Part shown: in pieces, positions 17,947-25,933 of the stretch
How the letters are laid out: every line of letters begins with the position of its first letter
Position numbering within the stretch: position 1 is the stretch's first letter
Source: Collimonas humicola
GTDB taxonomy: Bacteria; Pseudomonadota; Gammaproteobacteria; Burkholderiales; Burkholderiaceae_D
DNA length: 64,000 bases
Direction of reading: 5' to 3'
NCBI RefSeq assembly: GCF_018304945.1
Contig: NZ_JAGQEE010000013.1
Span: forward strand, 16,735 to 80,734
Position numbers and translations under genes: made by a program
Notes under the pieces: generated by a model
Seen by the model: only the letters and a program-made list of their open reading frames with translations
Told to the model about the DNA's origin: nothing
The model's database searches: none

Positions 17947-18366
17947 TTATCCTGCCTGCGCAAATACTTGCGTGGTAATGAAACGCCCTTTGCCCATGCT
18001 GGGCGCGGTGGGATCGGGCGTGGCGGAAGGGTTGGACATGATGGCCGGCTGGGTCGGCGTAAAACGGGCGATGAACTGATTACCCTTGAGTATGATTGCC
18101 GCGCCTGCGGTGCAGCGCGGCGCCTGCTGGCCGGGGTCGAGCTGGGAGATGGTGAGCGTGCCGCTACCGGGGCTGTAGCCGGGAATGACGTACATGGCCG
18201 GCACCTGCACCTTTTTTTCGTCGCCGAGAATGCAGATGCGTTTGCCGCCTACCGTGCCCTTGCCGCTACCGCGAATGGTGGCCGGGCCTGTGGGCGTGAC
18301 CTGGCGGTTGCCGAACATGGGGTCGAACACCAGGGCGTCGCCGTCGATGACAATGAGGCGACTCAT
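17947..18366 (-). CDS. PAAR-like tip protein (Afp10-like)
   Basis: The 139-aa protein has small Gly-rich beta repeats (GPATIRGSGKGTVGGKRICI) and a PSMGKGRF segment as in the PAAR-like tip proteins of eCIS. It should cap the VgrG-like spike and may carry cargo. One conserved region, QQAPRCTAGAAI, holds a Cys. It overlaps the gp25-like gene by 4 bp and lies in the standard order gp25, PAAR, J, J. Confidence 0.75.
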   Translation of the reverse strand: MSRLIVIDGDALVFDPMFGNRQVTPTGPATIRGSGKGTVGGKRICILGDEKKVQVPAMYVIPGYSPGSGTLTISQLDPGQQAPRCTAGAAIILKGNQFIARFTPTQPAIMSNPSATPDPTAPSMGKGRFITTQVFAQAG

Positions 18367-18779
18367 ACGAAGCGCGTCCCGAAGCCGTCGGCAGTGTCCA
18401 GCTTGCCTTCGAGTTGGCCGCCGGCGTCGCTGCCGCGGACGTGGTAGGCAACGCGCACGTTGAGCTGGCTTGGCTGCCGCGCATCGCGTGTGACGTCCAC
18501 TTCATCGAGTTTTACGCGCGGCTCGTCACGCTCGACGCTGTCCTTGATCTTGACGGAAATATCGGCCAGTAAGTCGGGACGAATGTTTTCAAATACGGTC
18601 GACTGCAGATCGCAGCCGTAGGCTGGCCGCATGATGCGCTCGCCAGGCTGGGTGCTGAACAGAATGCGCAGGCTTTGGCGAATGTCTACCAGATCCACCG
18701 CCATCACGGCGCCCTCGCCCGTAAAGCTGGGGGGAAACGCCCAGCCGCGGCCATATGCTCCCGGTACATAATTGCTCAT
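18363..18779 (-). CDS. Baseplate gp25-like protein (Afp9-like)
   Basis: The 138-aa protein is a GPW/gp25 family baseplate protein: VDLVDIRQSLRILFSTQPGE followed by RIMRPAYGCDL is the family core, in which the RP-x-x-GCDL stretch is well conserved. It links the sheath to the baseplate wedges. It overlaps the PAAR gene by 4 bp and follows the propeller-sheath gene by 9 bp. Confidence 0.88.
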   Translation of the reverse strand: MSNYVPGAYGRGWAFPPSFTGEGAVMAVDLVDIRQSLRILFSTQPGERIMRPAYGCDLQSTVFENIRPDLLADISVKIKDSVERDEPRVKLDEVDVTRDARQPSQLNVRVAYHVRGSDAGGQLEGKLDTADGFGTRFV

Positions 18780-18788
18780 TGCGATTCC

Positions 18789-21440
18789 TCAAAAATTGAC
18801 ACTGTCTACTGTTTCCGCCGTCACCCCGGTTGCACGTCTTGCATAAATTCCAACAGGATGAATTCCGCCGGGCGCATCGCCGCCATGCCTATCTTCGCGA
18901 TCATGCAACCCTCGGCGATGTTGGCAGAGGTCATGGTCACGCCGAGGCCGATCTGGACGAAATAGGCCTCTTCTTCCGTAGCGCCGGAGGGCGCCATCAC
19001 GCCAGAGACGGTAGAGATAATTGTCTATGGCTGCACGCACTGCCTCCCATGTCGGCGGGCTGGCGGGCTTGAAAATGGCGAAACGCATGGCCGCCTTGAT
19101 ATCGCGTTCGGCGGCATCGAACAGGCGACGCACCGGCACGTACAGCCAGGGGGGCGTTTCCGGCGGCGCCATGGTCCGAGCCCCCATGATCACCGCGCCG
19201 CGCTCGCTGGAATAGCGGATCTGGTTGACGCCGCTCTTTGCCTCGAACTGCACCATCGGGTTGCCATTGCGCACATACAGATTTCTGACGCCGGCGAGCG
19301 CGACATTGGCCGGCGCTTTCCAGACGCCGCGTTCGCGGTCGGTCTTGCAATAGGCGCCGGCTACTGCGGGCGTGGCGCGCAGGTAGACGGCGGTCTTCCC
19401 TGCCTGAGAAAAATAATGATCTACCGCTTCACTGACGGCGGCATAAGTGGGCGTGGTGGTGGCGTCGAGATCTGCCAGTGTGAGGCGTTCCTGGTCTGTG
19501 TCCGGTCCCATGAAAATGGATGTATCGGCAGGCCGCAGGCTGTACGACGTTTCCAGCCCGGGATAATACAACGCCGTATGTTGCGCCGGGGTAGCGGGCC
19601 GCGCGATCGCTTCGGGATCGGCGTCGGGGCCGGCATCGACGTCGGCCAGCAGGAAATAGCCGAGGTTGCGATTCAGTAGGCTGCTCAGCGCGTCATACAG
19701 GGCCAGGTCAGTTTCGGGTTCGGTCACCTCGCACAGGCAGATGAGGGAAATATCCTGGCAGCGCGCAATTTTTGCGGCCATTGCCGCGCGTTCATTTGGA
19801 TCCCTACGATCGTGGAGAGAAAGGATATAGCAGCGGCCGCCGCCATTTTCGAAGTAGTGGCGTAGCGAGAGTGAGCTCAGGTACTTAGTATGAGCGACGT
19901 CGATAGTCTCTTGCAGTGTGCCTCCACCCTTGCGGCCCTGACGCAAACCGGCAGACGTTACGATGACGGTGACGGGCGCTGAATCGCCGTATCTGCGGGT
20001 AAAGTCAAGCCAGCTCTTGACCGGCAGGCAATCATCATTGGGCACAGGATCATCCCCTGGCGTGCGGAAGCGGCCGATAAACACGGGGATGGCGGTTGCG
20101 CCGGTGGGAATCGAGAGCAGCGGACTGTTGACTTCTTCCACGTAGACGCCGGGTACCTTAGAAAAACCGCCGGAGCCCGGTTCGGGATTGGGTTCGGTGA
20201 GAGGACGAGATAGCACGATCACCATGCCATCGTCATCATTAGTCTTTGCCGGTGCGCCGATGGCGCATATTGTGCCGTCGCCGGAAAGGCCGACCGACGT
20301 GCCCAGAACATTTATCGGTGCGTCGTCGTCGTGGGCGATTTTCTTTTGTTCTCTCCACTCGTCGCCTTCTCCATGGTACAGAGAGGCGCTGGGATAATCT
20401 GCTGGAGACGAGCGCTCATCAGTCGGAGCGCCCACTGCCAGCCACAGGCCGTCATTGCTGAGACTGACGGGGCCGCCGAGGGCAAGCGGCACTTGTTGTG
20501 AAATGGTGACCTCATCATCTTCATACGATGAACCAGCATATTTAAAGAAGGACAGCGCCCCAATGACCGGCACCGTGTTGCCTGGATTTTCGCGAGAGCC
20601 GACCACCAGAACGCTGCCATCCTGATTCAGACTGACCGAGCTGCCGAATTGACTGTGATCTACGTTGCCGTCACCACCTCGGGCGCGCATCGTGATGCTT
20701 TCAGGCCAACTAGAATTAAATCTACCTATAAAAGCGCATCCATAGCGCCTACTGTTTCGTTCTGGTTCGCCTACCACCAGTACATTTCCGTCGGCGCTAA
20801 TGCTAACAGAATCCCCAAACCTTGCATCCGCTCTATCAGTCCCGGCCCACGATTGATCCATGATCCACGAACCGTCCTGCGTCAACCTGAACGCCATGAC
20901 TCGACCATGCGACGCCCCCGTATTAGGAGCGCCTACAACTAGTCTAGATCCATTTCCAGACAAACTAAGCGCGGAACCGAATTTAGCGTTATCCAATAGT
21001 TCATTGTGATTGGCTGGAAGCTCCTCAGGATCACTCCACTCATTACCGATGTATTGAAAGACGTACACGCTGCCTTTCCCATCCTTGTCCACCGGCGCTC
21101 CGATCGCCAGAACGCTGCCATCTGCACTCAGGCTGAGCGCCGCGCCAAACTGGGTATCCGAATCGGAACCGGAGGGAAAGTACATCCATAATTCCCACTG
21201 TCCGTCCACCATCCTGTACACATAAACGACACCAACGCTCCCCGCTTCACCATTAGTAGTTGCCAGTGGCGATCCCACTGCCAGCAACTTGCCGTCACGG
21301 CTGAGCGCTGTGGCCACACCAAAACGACTAAGATTGTCGACATCCTCGGGTAAAGGAACAAGTTGTTCCCCCCATTCCTGCCCCGTGCTGGAGGATGTAT
21401 TTAGTGTAGGGTTAAGCATTTTCGCGGCCTCATATAACAC
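18789..21440 (-). CDS. Extra sheath paralogue with N-terminal FG-GAP propeller; C-terminus frameshifted
   Basis: Residues 39-410 form seven FG-GAP blades (e.g. FGAALSLSADGSVLAIGAP), then a Pro/Gly linker (411-427) and a sheath protein close to the one at 25934-27307 (PGVYVEEVNSPLLSIP). No standard eCIS has a propeller on a sheath subunit. After RLWRDGAL the frame is lost near 18981-18996; a +1 shifted frame restores the family end (EEEAYFVQIG, AEFILLEFMQDV) and stops at 18821-18823. The C-terminal strand that joins neighbouring subunits is thus lost unless the frameshift is an error or is recoded. The GTG at 21440 has no clear ribosome site; ATG 21419, with GAGG upstream, is a good alternative. 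It sits between the VgrG-like and gp25-like genes, an unusual place for a sheath. Confidence 0.8.
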   Translation of the reverse strand: MLYEAAKMLNPTLNTSSSTGQEWGEQLVPLPEDVDNLSRFGVATALSRDGKLLAVGSPLATTNGEAGSVGVVYVYRMVDGQWELWMYFPSGSDSDTQFGAALSLSADGSVLAIGAPVDKDGKGSVYVFQYIGNEWSDPEELPANHNELLDNAKFGSALSLSGNGSRLVVGAPNTGASHGRVMAFRLTQDGSWIMDQSWAGTDRADARFGDSVSISADGNVLVVGEPERNSRRYGCAFIGRFNSSWPESITMRARGGDGNVDHSQFGSSVSLNQDGSVLVVGSRENPGNTVPVIGALSFFKYAGSSYEDDEVTISQQVPLALGGPVSLSNDGLWLAVGAPTDERSSPADYPSASLYHGEGDEWREQKKIAHDDDAPINVLGTSVGLSGDGTICAIGAPAKTNDDDGMVIVLSRPLTEPNPEPGSGGFSKVPGVYVEEVNSPLLSIPTGATAIPVFIGRFRTPGDDPVPNDDCLPVKSWLDFTRRYGDSAPVTVIVTSAGLRQGRKGGGTLQETIDVAHTKYLSSLSLRHYFENGGGRCYILSLHDRRDPNERAAMAAKIARCQDISLICLCEVTEPETDLALYDALSSLLNRNLGYFLLADVDAGPDADPEAIARPATPAQHTALYYPGLETSYSLRPADTSIFMGPDTDQERLTLADLDATTTPTYAAVSEAVDHYFSQAGKTAVYLRATPAVAGAYCKTDRERGVWKAPANVALAGVRNLYVRNGNPMVQFEAKSGVNQIRYSSERGAVIMGARTMAPPETPPWLYVPVRRLFDAAERDIKAAMRFAIFKPASPPTWEAVRAAIDNYLYRLWRDGALRRYGRRGLFRPDRPRRDHDLCQHRRGLHDREDRHGGDAPGGIHPVGIYARRATGVTAETVDSVNF

Positions 21441-21465
21441 GCTCGATCGTTCAGCTGCACAGTTC

Positions 21466-21495
21466 CTCAGTTTCTCAGTTTCTCAGTTTCTCAGT
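21466..21495. repeat. 8-bp tandem repeat between spike and propeller-sheath genes
   Basis: TTTCTCAG is repeated three times with a partial fourth (preceded by TTCCTCAG). The array spans the stop codon of the VgrG-like gene and the short gap to the propeller-sheath gene. Unit loss or gain would change spacing ahead of that gene. Confidence 0.75.
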
Positions 21496-23122
21496 TCGTC
21501 AAATCTATTTTGGCGCCCTTGATATTGACGGTGTTCTTGCCCTTCAAATCCAGTTTATTGGCCGACAAGGTCATGTCCTTGGCTGCGGTCATGGTCACCT
21601 TTTCGGCTGAATCAAACGCCATGCCCTTCTTGAGTTCAAGTGTCTCTTTGCCGCTCTGCAGCAAGGCCGATACTTCTTCGACGTTGAAAACGAGCTGCTG
21701 TTTCTGCTCACCCCTGGTATAGACAAATCCCTTTTCCTTGTTCTCGTGGCTGGGCGCAAAAGGGGCTTGGTTTTTAGGGTTGTGCATGGCGCCCAGGATG
21801 ACCGGGAAGCGCGGGTCTTCGGCAAAGAAGCCCAGCACTACTTCGTCACCGGCTTCCGGATACAGACAGAGGCCGCTATCCTTGCTAGCGTAGGGTGCTG
21901 CAAAGCGCGCCCAGAGCGGTTTGTTATCGAACTTGAGCGCCGGCACCTTCACCTGCAGCCGGTTCAGGCTGTCGGGATCGCTCTTGAACTTCTCTACAAC
22001 ACCTATGTACAGCCCGGCGGCGGTCGGCAGCGGGCTGGCGCCTACATCGCGCAGAACACGCTGACCGAGGGAGAGTGTGCTCAGCCATTTCTGGGATCCG
22101 GTCTGGTCGAAGCTGTGCTGGACTTCGTTGATCAAGCCTGTGCCGTCAAGTTTACCAAAACCGGAAATTTCCAGCGTCTCGCCGATCTTGTAATCGGCGC
22201 CGCCCTGTACCGTGAAACTGGCCTGCACGCCGCTGTTTTGCTGCTCCAGCAGGCGCCCCTTAGCGAGCGCTTCGTATTCGGCGGGTGACATGGTCGTTGT
22301 GCAAGCCAGCTCCCATTTGGTCTTGTTCAGGGGTACCACATCCTTCGAATTGAAAATGTCTTTTCCCAGCCCGACCGCTACCGCTTTCGATTCTTTCGTC
22401 ATTTCTTGTTTAGCGACGTCCCAGCTTGTCATCGTCAGCTCGGCGGGCATTTCCGCATTAACGAAAGTCCATTCGGCAGTTCCCAAGGCGACGTCACTCT
22501 TCTTTGCGCGTTTCCGCAGCACTGTGTGATTTGCTTTGGCGGTGAGCGTTGGTTTGATGATAGATACACCCTCTGTCGATGGCGCCAGCCAGACACCATT
22601 CGCAGCCAGACGGCTGCGAATGAATTGCCAGTCCGACGCCATGAATTGAATCATTTGCAGATGCTTGACATCAAGGCCTTCGCATTTTTCCACCTTGATA
22701 TTTTGTGACTGCAAGATCTCCTTGATGATCTCAGCATCGGTCTTATCGGCAAATATCTGGCTGCGATGGGTGGCGCGCAGACTTTGCAGCGGATGCCTGA
22801 CGATCAGGGTCAAACCTTCATCTTCCCCAACGTTGATTTCCGGACTGCCGATCTTGAGCCTTTGCTCCACCACTATGCCCTTGAACAACAACAGTTTTCT
22901 GTCGGGGCTATGAATCGTCACGTTGCTACCAGGAGCGCACAGCTTGAGATCCTGATCGACTACCTGCGGGTTCTTGACAAAATCGGAGCTGTTTGCATTC
23001 AGTCCGAATCGCAGCGTGGCAGATGGAATGTCGTTGACGGCATGCGTTATGTCATATTTCAGTGGATAGAAAAACTTCAGTGCAGCGCCTTCAAACAGTA
23101 TCGAGCCGGTATTTGTCATCAT
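21491..23122 (-). CDS. VgrG-like spike protein (Afp8-like)
   Basis: The 543-aa protein has a gp27-like hub (residues 1-330) and a gp5-like OB fold with the family motif GDEVVLGFFAEDPRFPVILG, AMHN, then a short C-terminal needle of repeating beta segments (MTAAKDMTLSANKLDLKGKN). It forms the trimeric central spike that the PAAR-like protein caps. It overlaps the LysM-type gene by 4 bp. There is no fused effector domain. Confidence 0.9.
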   Translation of the reverse strand: MMTNTGSILFEGAALKFFYPLKYDITHAVNDIPSATLRFGLNANSSDFVKNPQVVDQDLKLCAPGSNVTIHSPDRKLLLFKGIVVEQRLKIGSPEINVGEDEGLTLIVRHPLQSLRATHRSQIFADKTDAEIIKEILQSQNIKVEKCEGLDVKHLQMIQFMASDWQFIRSRLAANGVWLAPSTEGVSIIKPTLTAKANHTVLRKRAKKSDVALGTAEWTFVNAEMPAELTMTSWDVAKQEMTKESKAVAVGLGKDIFNSKDVVPLNKTKWELACTTTMSPAEYEALAKGRLLEQQNSGVQASFTVQGGADYKIGETLEISGFGKLDGTGLINEVQHSFDQTGSQKWLSTLSLGQRVLRDVGASPLPTAAGLYIGVVEKFKSDPDSLNRLQVKVPALKFDNKPLWARFAAPYASKDSGLCLYPEAGDEVVLGFFAEDPRFPVILGAMHNPKNQAPFAPSHENKEKGFVYTRGEQKQQLVFNVEEVSALLQSGKETLELKKGMAFDSAEKVTMTAAKDMTLSANKLDLKGKNTVNIKGAKIDLTN

Positions 23123-23868
23123 GCCCCCCCGGTCGATGGAGCCTCAGTGACCGCACGCAACACGTCGCCCGGTTCGAAATCATCCAGGCAATCGAGTGCA
23201 TTGTCGAAGGCCAGAGTCAGGTAATCGATAGCACCTGCGGCCCCCAAAACGGCGCTGGCCGCTAGCATCGCAGCCAATGCCAGGTTCGATGCGGATGGAA
23301 GCGTAATGGTGGTCCCGGGAATCTCACGACCAGCTGTCGGCACGCCGGTCGAATTGCGGTTCGAGGTCGCCTTCAGTGCAATCCTGGCGGTGGCGCGCAA
23401 TGGCGTACCATCACGGTCAAAGAGGGTGTAACTCACCGCCAGCGAAGCAAGGCGTCCAGCAAAATATTTGTCATCGTACCATTGCATGTTGCCCCATAAC
23501 ACCTTCAAATAGGGCGTTCCTTCAGCATCGGCCGCATTGTTTGCCACCACGCTGCTGTTTAGGGTAAGGGGCGTGGTCAATTGCCGCAATTTGGCCAGTT
23601 GCTTGTCGATGGGGGCGCTATTGCCCGGCATCGTGGCGTCCAGAATCAATTCGAGGTTGAGGTCGCCCGGAATGACGCGGTTAAAGCCGCTTGTAATTTC
23701 CGTGTCGTTGATCCACGCCGTTTCGCTGTATTGCACTGAATAGCTCAAATCAAGGGCGGCCGGGTTGTACATGGCCTCGAACCGACCCAGATATTGGGCT
23801 TTGGTCATTTTCTCGTCCTTATAGGACTCGATAGTGAGTTTCGACAGGGAGCTTTCAAACAGGGACAT
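23119..23868 (-). CDS. eCIS hub/adaptor protein with C-terminal LysM-like region (Afp7-like)
   Basis: The 249-aa protein starts with the family region FEAMYNPAALDLSYSVQYSE and ends with a LysM-like stretch (YLTLAFDNALDCLDDFEPGD). Afp7-type proteins connect the tube to the spike. Position after the DUF5908-like gene and before the spike gene is standard. An Ala-rich helix (LALAAMLAASAVLGAAGAI) before the LysM part is unusual; it might be a membrane-like linker but more likely packs internally. Confidence 0.8.
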   Translation of the reverse strand: MSLFESSLSKLTIESYKDEKMTKAQYLGRFEAMYNPAALDLSYSVQYSETAWINDTEITSGFNRVIPGDLNLELILDATMPGNSAPIDKQLAKLRQLTTPLTLNSSVVANNAADAEGTPYLKVLWGNMQWYDDKYFAGRLASLAVSYTLFDRDGTPLRATARIALKATSNRNSTGVPTAGREIPGTTITLPSASNLALAAMLAASAVLGAAGAIDYLTLAFDNALDCLDDFEPGDVLRAVTEAPSTGGA

Positions 23869-23870
23869 GG

Positions 23871-24044
23871 CTATCGCTCCATCTGTTCGCGTACCCGGCT
23901 CATCACACGCCGCACGATTATTTCGATCAGACGTTCATCGTCTGCCCGCTGGCGGACTGGCGCTCCTCCGATGTCAGCGCGTTTGGCTGGCAGATCGTCG
24001 GTGACGCGGGCCTCAATCACCAGTTCACGGATTTCAATGGTCAT
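23871..24044 (-). CDS. Small DUF5908-like eCIS protein (Afp6-like)
   Basis: A 57-residue protein begins MTIEIRELVIEARV and ends in a basic helix (LIEIIVRRVMSRVREQMER). The opening strand IEIRELVIxAxV and the small size are typical of DUF5908, found at this place in Afp/PVC-like clusters. Its ATG overlaps the stop of tube 2 (24041-24044) and its TAG lies 2 bp before the next start. Function in the particle is not known. Confidence 0.8.
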   Translation of the reverse strand: MTIEIRELVIEARVTDDLPAKRADIGGAPVRQRADDERLIEIIVRRVMSRVREQMER

Positions 24045-24514
24045 GCCACGATCCCCAAACGTGTTATGTCGCGATATCTCAGCTTGAATGTGTTGATCAG
24101 CACCTTGTCGTCATTGGCGTCGAGAGCGCCGGTGTCCCAGCCGCTAGGCACGGCATCTGAAATGCTCCAGCATGCCTTGGGAAGCAAACGCGCATTGAGC
24201 AGCATGATGACGACGTCGATTCTGCGTACCTTGAAATCACTGAGCATTTCTCCGAATACCATGGTCAACGGCGATAACAACATGACGCCGCGTGTAAAAA
24301 CCAATTCGTTATGCACTATTTGCTCCGGCAGATGATGAGCGCCGACATTTTCGCCACCTTCGTAGACGCTGCGCACATTGGTCGTTCTGCCAAGACCGGA
24401 AATGCTCTGGAACCGCATATCGATCATGCTGGGTATCTTAGGCGTGCCGGCAGTCACTTCAAAAAAGAAAGTTGCCAGAAAGTGCCGCGAAACTTCAGGC
24501 TGAAAGATACTCAT
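24041..24514 (-). CDS. Inner tube protein 2 (gp19-like, Afp5-like)
   Basis: The 157-aa protein is of the T4 gp19/Hcp-like tube family (FFFEV, MRFQSISGLG, then LVFTRGVMLLSPLTMVFGEM), the version that sits near the baseplate. It overlaps the sheath 3 gene by 4 bp (ATGA). The C-terminus (FKLRYRDITRLGI) has the final family strand. Confidence 0.85.
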   Translation of the reverse strand: MSIFQPEVSRHFLATFFFEVTAGTPKIPSMIDMRFQSISGLGRTTNVRSVYEGGENVGAHHLPEQIVHNELVFTRGVMLLSPLTMVFGEMLSDFKVRRIDVVIMLLNARLLPKACWSISDAVPSGWDTGALDANDDKVLINTFKLRYRDITRLGIVA

Positions 24515-25806
24515 ATGATGACGCTCCGGCCTAAGGATAGTGGTTGCTCGCCTTCTACATCGATGCCATCGTTGATGTTGAAGTGCACTTGCAAATGAAT
24601 GAATTCCGCTGGGTACAGCAATGCCACGGCGATATCCATGATCAGCCTGCCTGATGCGATGTCGTCATCGGTCATGCTTTCGCCGCGGCCAACGTAGAGC
24701 GCGAAGGCATCTTGCTCTGCGACGCCGAACAGACCTCCGCTCTGCCAGAGCTTGCGTAGCCAGGCGTGGCAGATGCCCTTCATCTTCAACCAGGTAATTT
24801 CGTTATTGGGTTCGAATACGGCAAAGCGCGCGCGTTCGGCCAAGCTGGTTTCGATATAGGTGGCCAGGCGCCGCACCTGGACGTAACGCCACGGCGTCGC
24901 CGGTTCCCGCTCCAGCGTACGACAACCCCAGACCCTGACGCCGCGTATCGGAAAACTGCGAATCAGGTTGATGGAAACGCGGTTATTATCAAACAGCTGG
25001 TCGCCCTCCAGAGAGGAATGCATCGGCTTGATGATATGTTGCAGCACCTCGTTGGCGGGAGCCTTCCAGATACCGCGTGCTCGGTCAGTGCGCTGGATCA
25101 CGGCGGCAACCGCGGCTGACGGCGGCAGCACCTTAGCCTTACGAACGCCAGTGACGTTATCGATTTCAAACGCTGTCGACAGATGCGGCCAGTAGGCCGC
25201 GCTGCGGCCGGCGCCAGGAAGTTCAGCGGTGTTGAGCCAGGCCAAACACTGTTTTGCGCCCTCCAATGTTTCCGGCGGATCCAGCAAGGCAAACAGGTGG
25301 GGATAGTGTTCACACGCAGCCATCGTTGCAGCCCATACTTGCAGCAATTTTGCGACTTCGCCTTCGTCATTTTCGTCAAACAGCACCAGATCAGGAAGCG
25401 CCACCAGGGAAATCAATGGTTCATGCGCAATGGCGGCAAACAAGCTCGTCGACGTCAACGCGGTAGCGATGTCTTCCGAGCTCGCGTCCGCCAACGACGC
25501 ATACGTCCCGACGGAAGCAACAAAACAGGGTCCGCATTCGTTGTCAAAATAATGCCTAACAGCGGCATGAAGAATACAGCGACTCGCTTTGCCCGTCTCA
25601 TCGGCCGAAACCGGCCCGCCGAATGCTGCCTCATACTCAGTGAATACGTCTATGCGTTGCACGACCGGTGCTATTTTGTCACCTGTTTTGCCCTCTATTT
25701 CTTCCGGTACTTTCCAGCTATAGCCAACAAATACCGGAATGGCCGTTTGTGCGTCGACCACTGCTCGCTCGGACACCGATTCCACATAGGTTACGCCTGG
25801 TTTCAT
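24511..25806 (-). CDS. Contractile sheath protein 3 (Afp4-like)
   Basis: The 431-aa protein begins MKPGVTYVESV and has the sheath C-terminal domain (RGIWKAPANEV, SFPIRGVRVWGCRTLE, then ALLYPAEFIHLQVHFN). The C-terminal strand that joins neighbouring subunits is present. The ATG at 25806 is chosen because the family starts at PGVTYVE; an in-frame start 54 bp upstream is possible. It is the third of three sheath genes in the standard order and probably serves at the baseplate end. Confidence 0.85.
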   Translation of the reverse strand: MKPGVTYVESVSERAVVDAQTAIPVFVGYSWKVPEEIEGKTGDKIAPVVQRIDVFTEYEAAFGGPVSADETGKASRCILHAAVRHYFDNECGPCFVASVGTYASLADASSEDIATALTSTSLFAAIAHEPLISLVALPDLVLFDENDEGEVAKLLQVWAATMAACEHYPHLFALLDPPETLEGAKQCLAWLNTAELPGAGRSAAYWPHLSTAFEIDNVTGVRKAKVLPPSAAVAAVIQRTDRARGIWKAPANEVLQHIIKPMHSSLEGDQLFDNNRVSINLIRSFPIRGVRVWGCRTLEREPATPWRYVQVRRLATYIETSLAERARFAVFEPNNEITWLKMKGICHAWLRKLWQSGGLFGVAEQDAFALYVGRGESMTDDDIASGRLIMDIAVALLYPAEFIHLQVHFNINDGIDVEGEQPLSLGRSVII

Positions 25807-25933
25807 CTTCGTCTCGCTAATGGATTGTTTGGCGTCGGGACGCTGTCGCCTGCATTTCATTTAATTGCATGCAGCAATTAGCGCCCGCCCACACGTGACC
25901 ACATACGACCTTACGCGAACTCCGATGCGGCGA

